A stretch of 6,023 bases of DNA, taken from positions 1-6,023 of the forward strand of contig JAQTVU010000166.1 in assembly GCA_028706695.1 (NCBI GenBank). Direction: 5' to 3'. The notes under the pieces are model-generated. The model had not been told where the DNA came from. It searched no databases and saw nothing but the letters and a program-made list of their open reading frames with translations. Shown piece by piece: positions 5,987 through 6,023 of the stretch (positions are counted from its first letter, which is position 1; every line of letters begins with the position of its first letter). The translations under genes and the position numbers were made by a program. The stretch comes from Mycobacterium sp. GTDB lineage: Bacteria; Actinomycetota; Actinomycetes; Mycobacteriales; Mycobacteriaceae.

Positions 5987-6023
5987 ATGAACGTTGTGGT
6001 GATCGGGCAGATCGGGCGTGACT
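5987..6023 (+). CDS. Probable PfkB-family carbohydrate kinase, 5' end only
   Basis: ATG at 5987 opens a frame reading MNVVVIGQIGRD to the window edge, only 12 complete codons. A short hydrophobic first strand followed by G-Q-I-G/A-R-D is the usual N-terminus of ribokinase/PfkB sugar kinases in actinobacteria, which phosphorylate a sugar or nucleoside using ATP. All catalytic motifs lie beyond the window. No strong Shine-Dalgarno sequence is visible. The family call rests on this short signature alone, and another Rossmann-like protein is possible. Confidence 0.55.
   Translation, partial: MNVVVIGQIGRD

Overview
The window looks like part of a high-GC actinobacterial chromosome, most likely a non-tuberculous Mycobacterium. 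The evidence is strong G/C bias at third codon positions, frequent GTG starts, and a gene order I recognise from the M. tuberculosis Rv3730c–Rv3734c neighbourhood: a Prim-Pol gene divergent from ligC, then a convergent NUDIX gene and a WS/DGAT acyltransferase gene. The species cannot be named from sequence alone.

Left part (1–1207): a DNA-repair pair transcribed divergently from a 25-bp spacer. On the minus strand is the first 37 codons of a LigD-polymerase-like primase-polymerase (Prim-PolC/PolD1 type). On the plus strand is complete ligC, an ATP-dependent DNA ligase of 356 residues. In mycobacteria these two proteins are linked to gap filling and sealing in excision repair. Neither start has a clear Shine-Dalgarno sequence, and each has a -10-like hexamer at the distance expected for leaderless mRNA.

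Middle and right part (1327–5791): a compact minus-strand gene cluster, read right to left. It holds a zinc-independent quinone-oxidoreductase-like MDR protein, an aldehyde dehydrogenase, a wax ester synthase/diacylglycerol acyltransferase (tgs2-like) and a NUDIX hydrolase. The first two overlap by 4 nt (GTGA) and the last two are 4 nt apart. The aldehyde dehydrogenase carries two single-base frameshifts in A-runs, so it is annotated as a pseudogene or possible sequencing artefact. The acyltransferase has an in-frame 12-bp minisatellite that encodes a Cys/His-rich insert. A joint role in fatty aldehyde oxidation and neutral-lipid storage is plausible but only inferred.

Right edge (5987–6023): the first codons of a plus-strand gene, probably a PfkB-family sugar kinase, divergent from the oxidoreductase across a 195-bp spacer.

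No RNA genes, insertion sequences, CRISPR arrays or phage genes were seen. The region is mostly ordinary mycobacterial chromosome. The points worth a second look are the broken dehydrogenase, the repeat insert, the leaderless-looking divergent pair, and two short spacers with coding-like composition.
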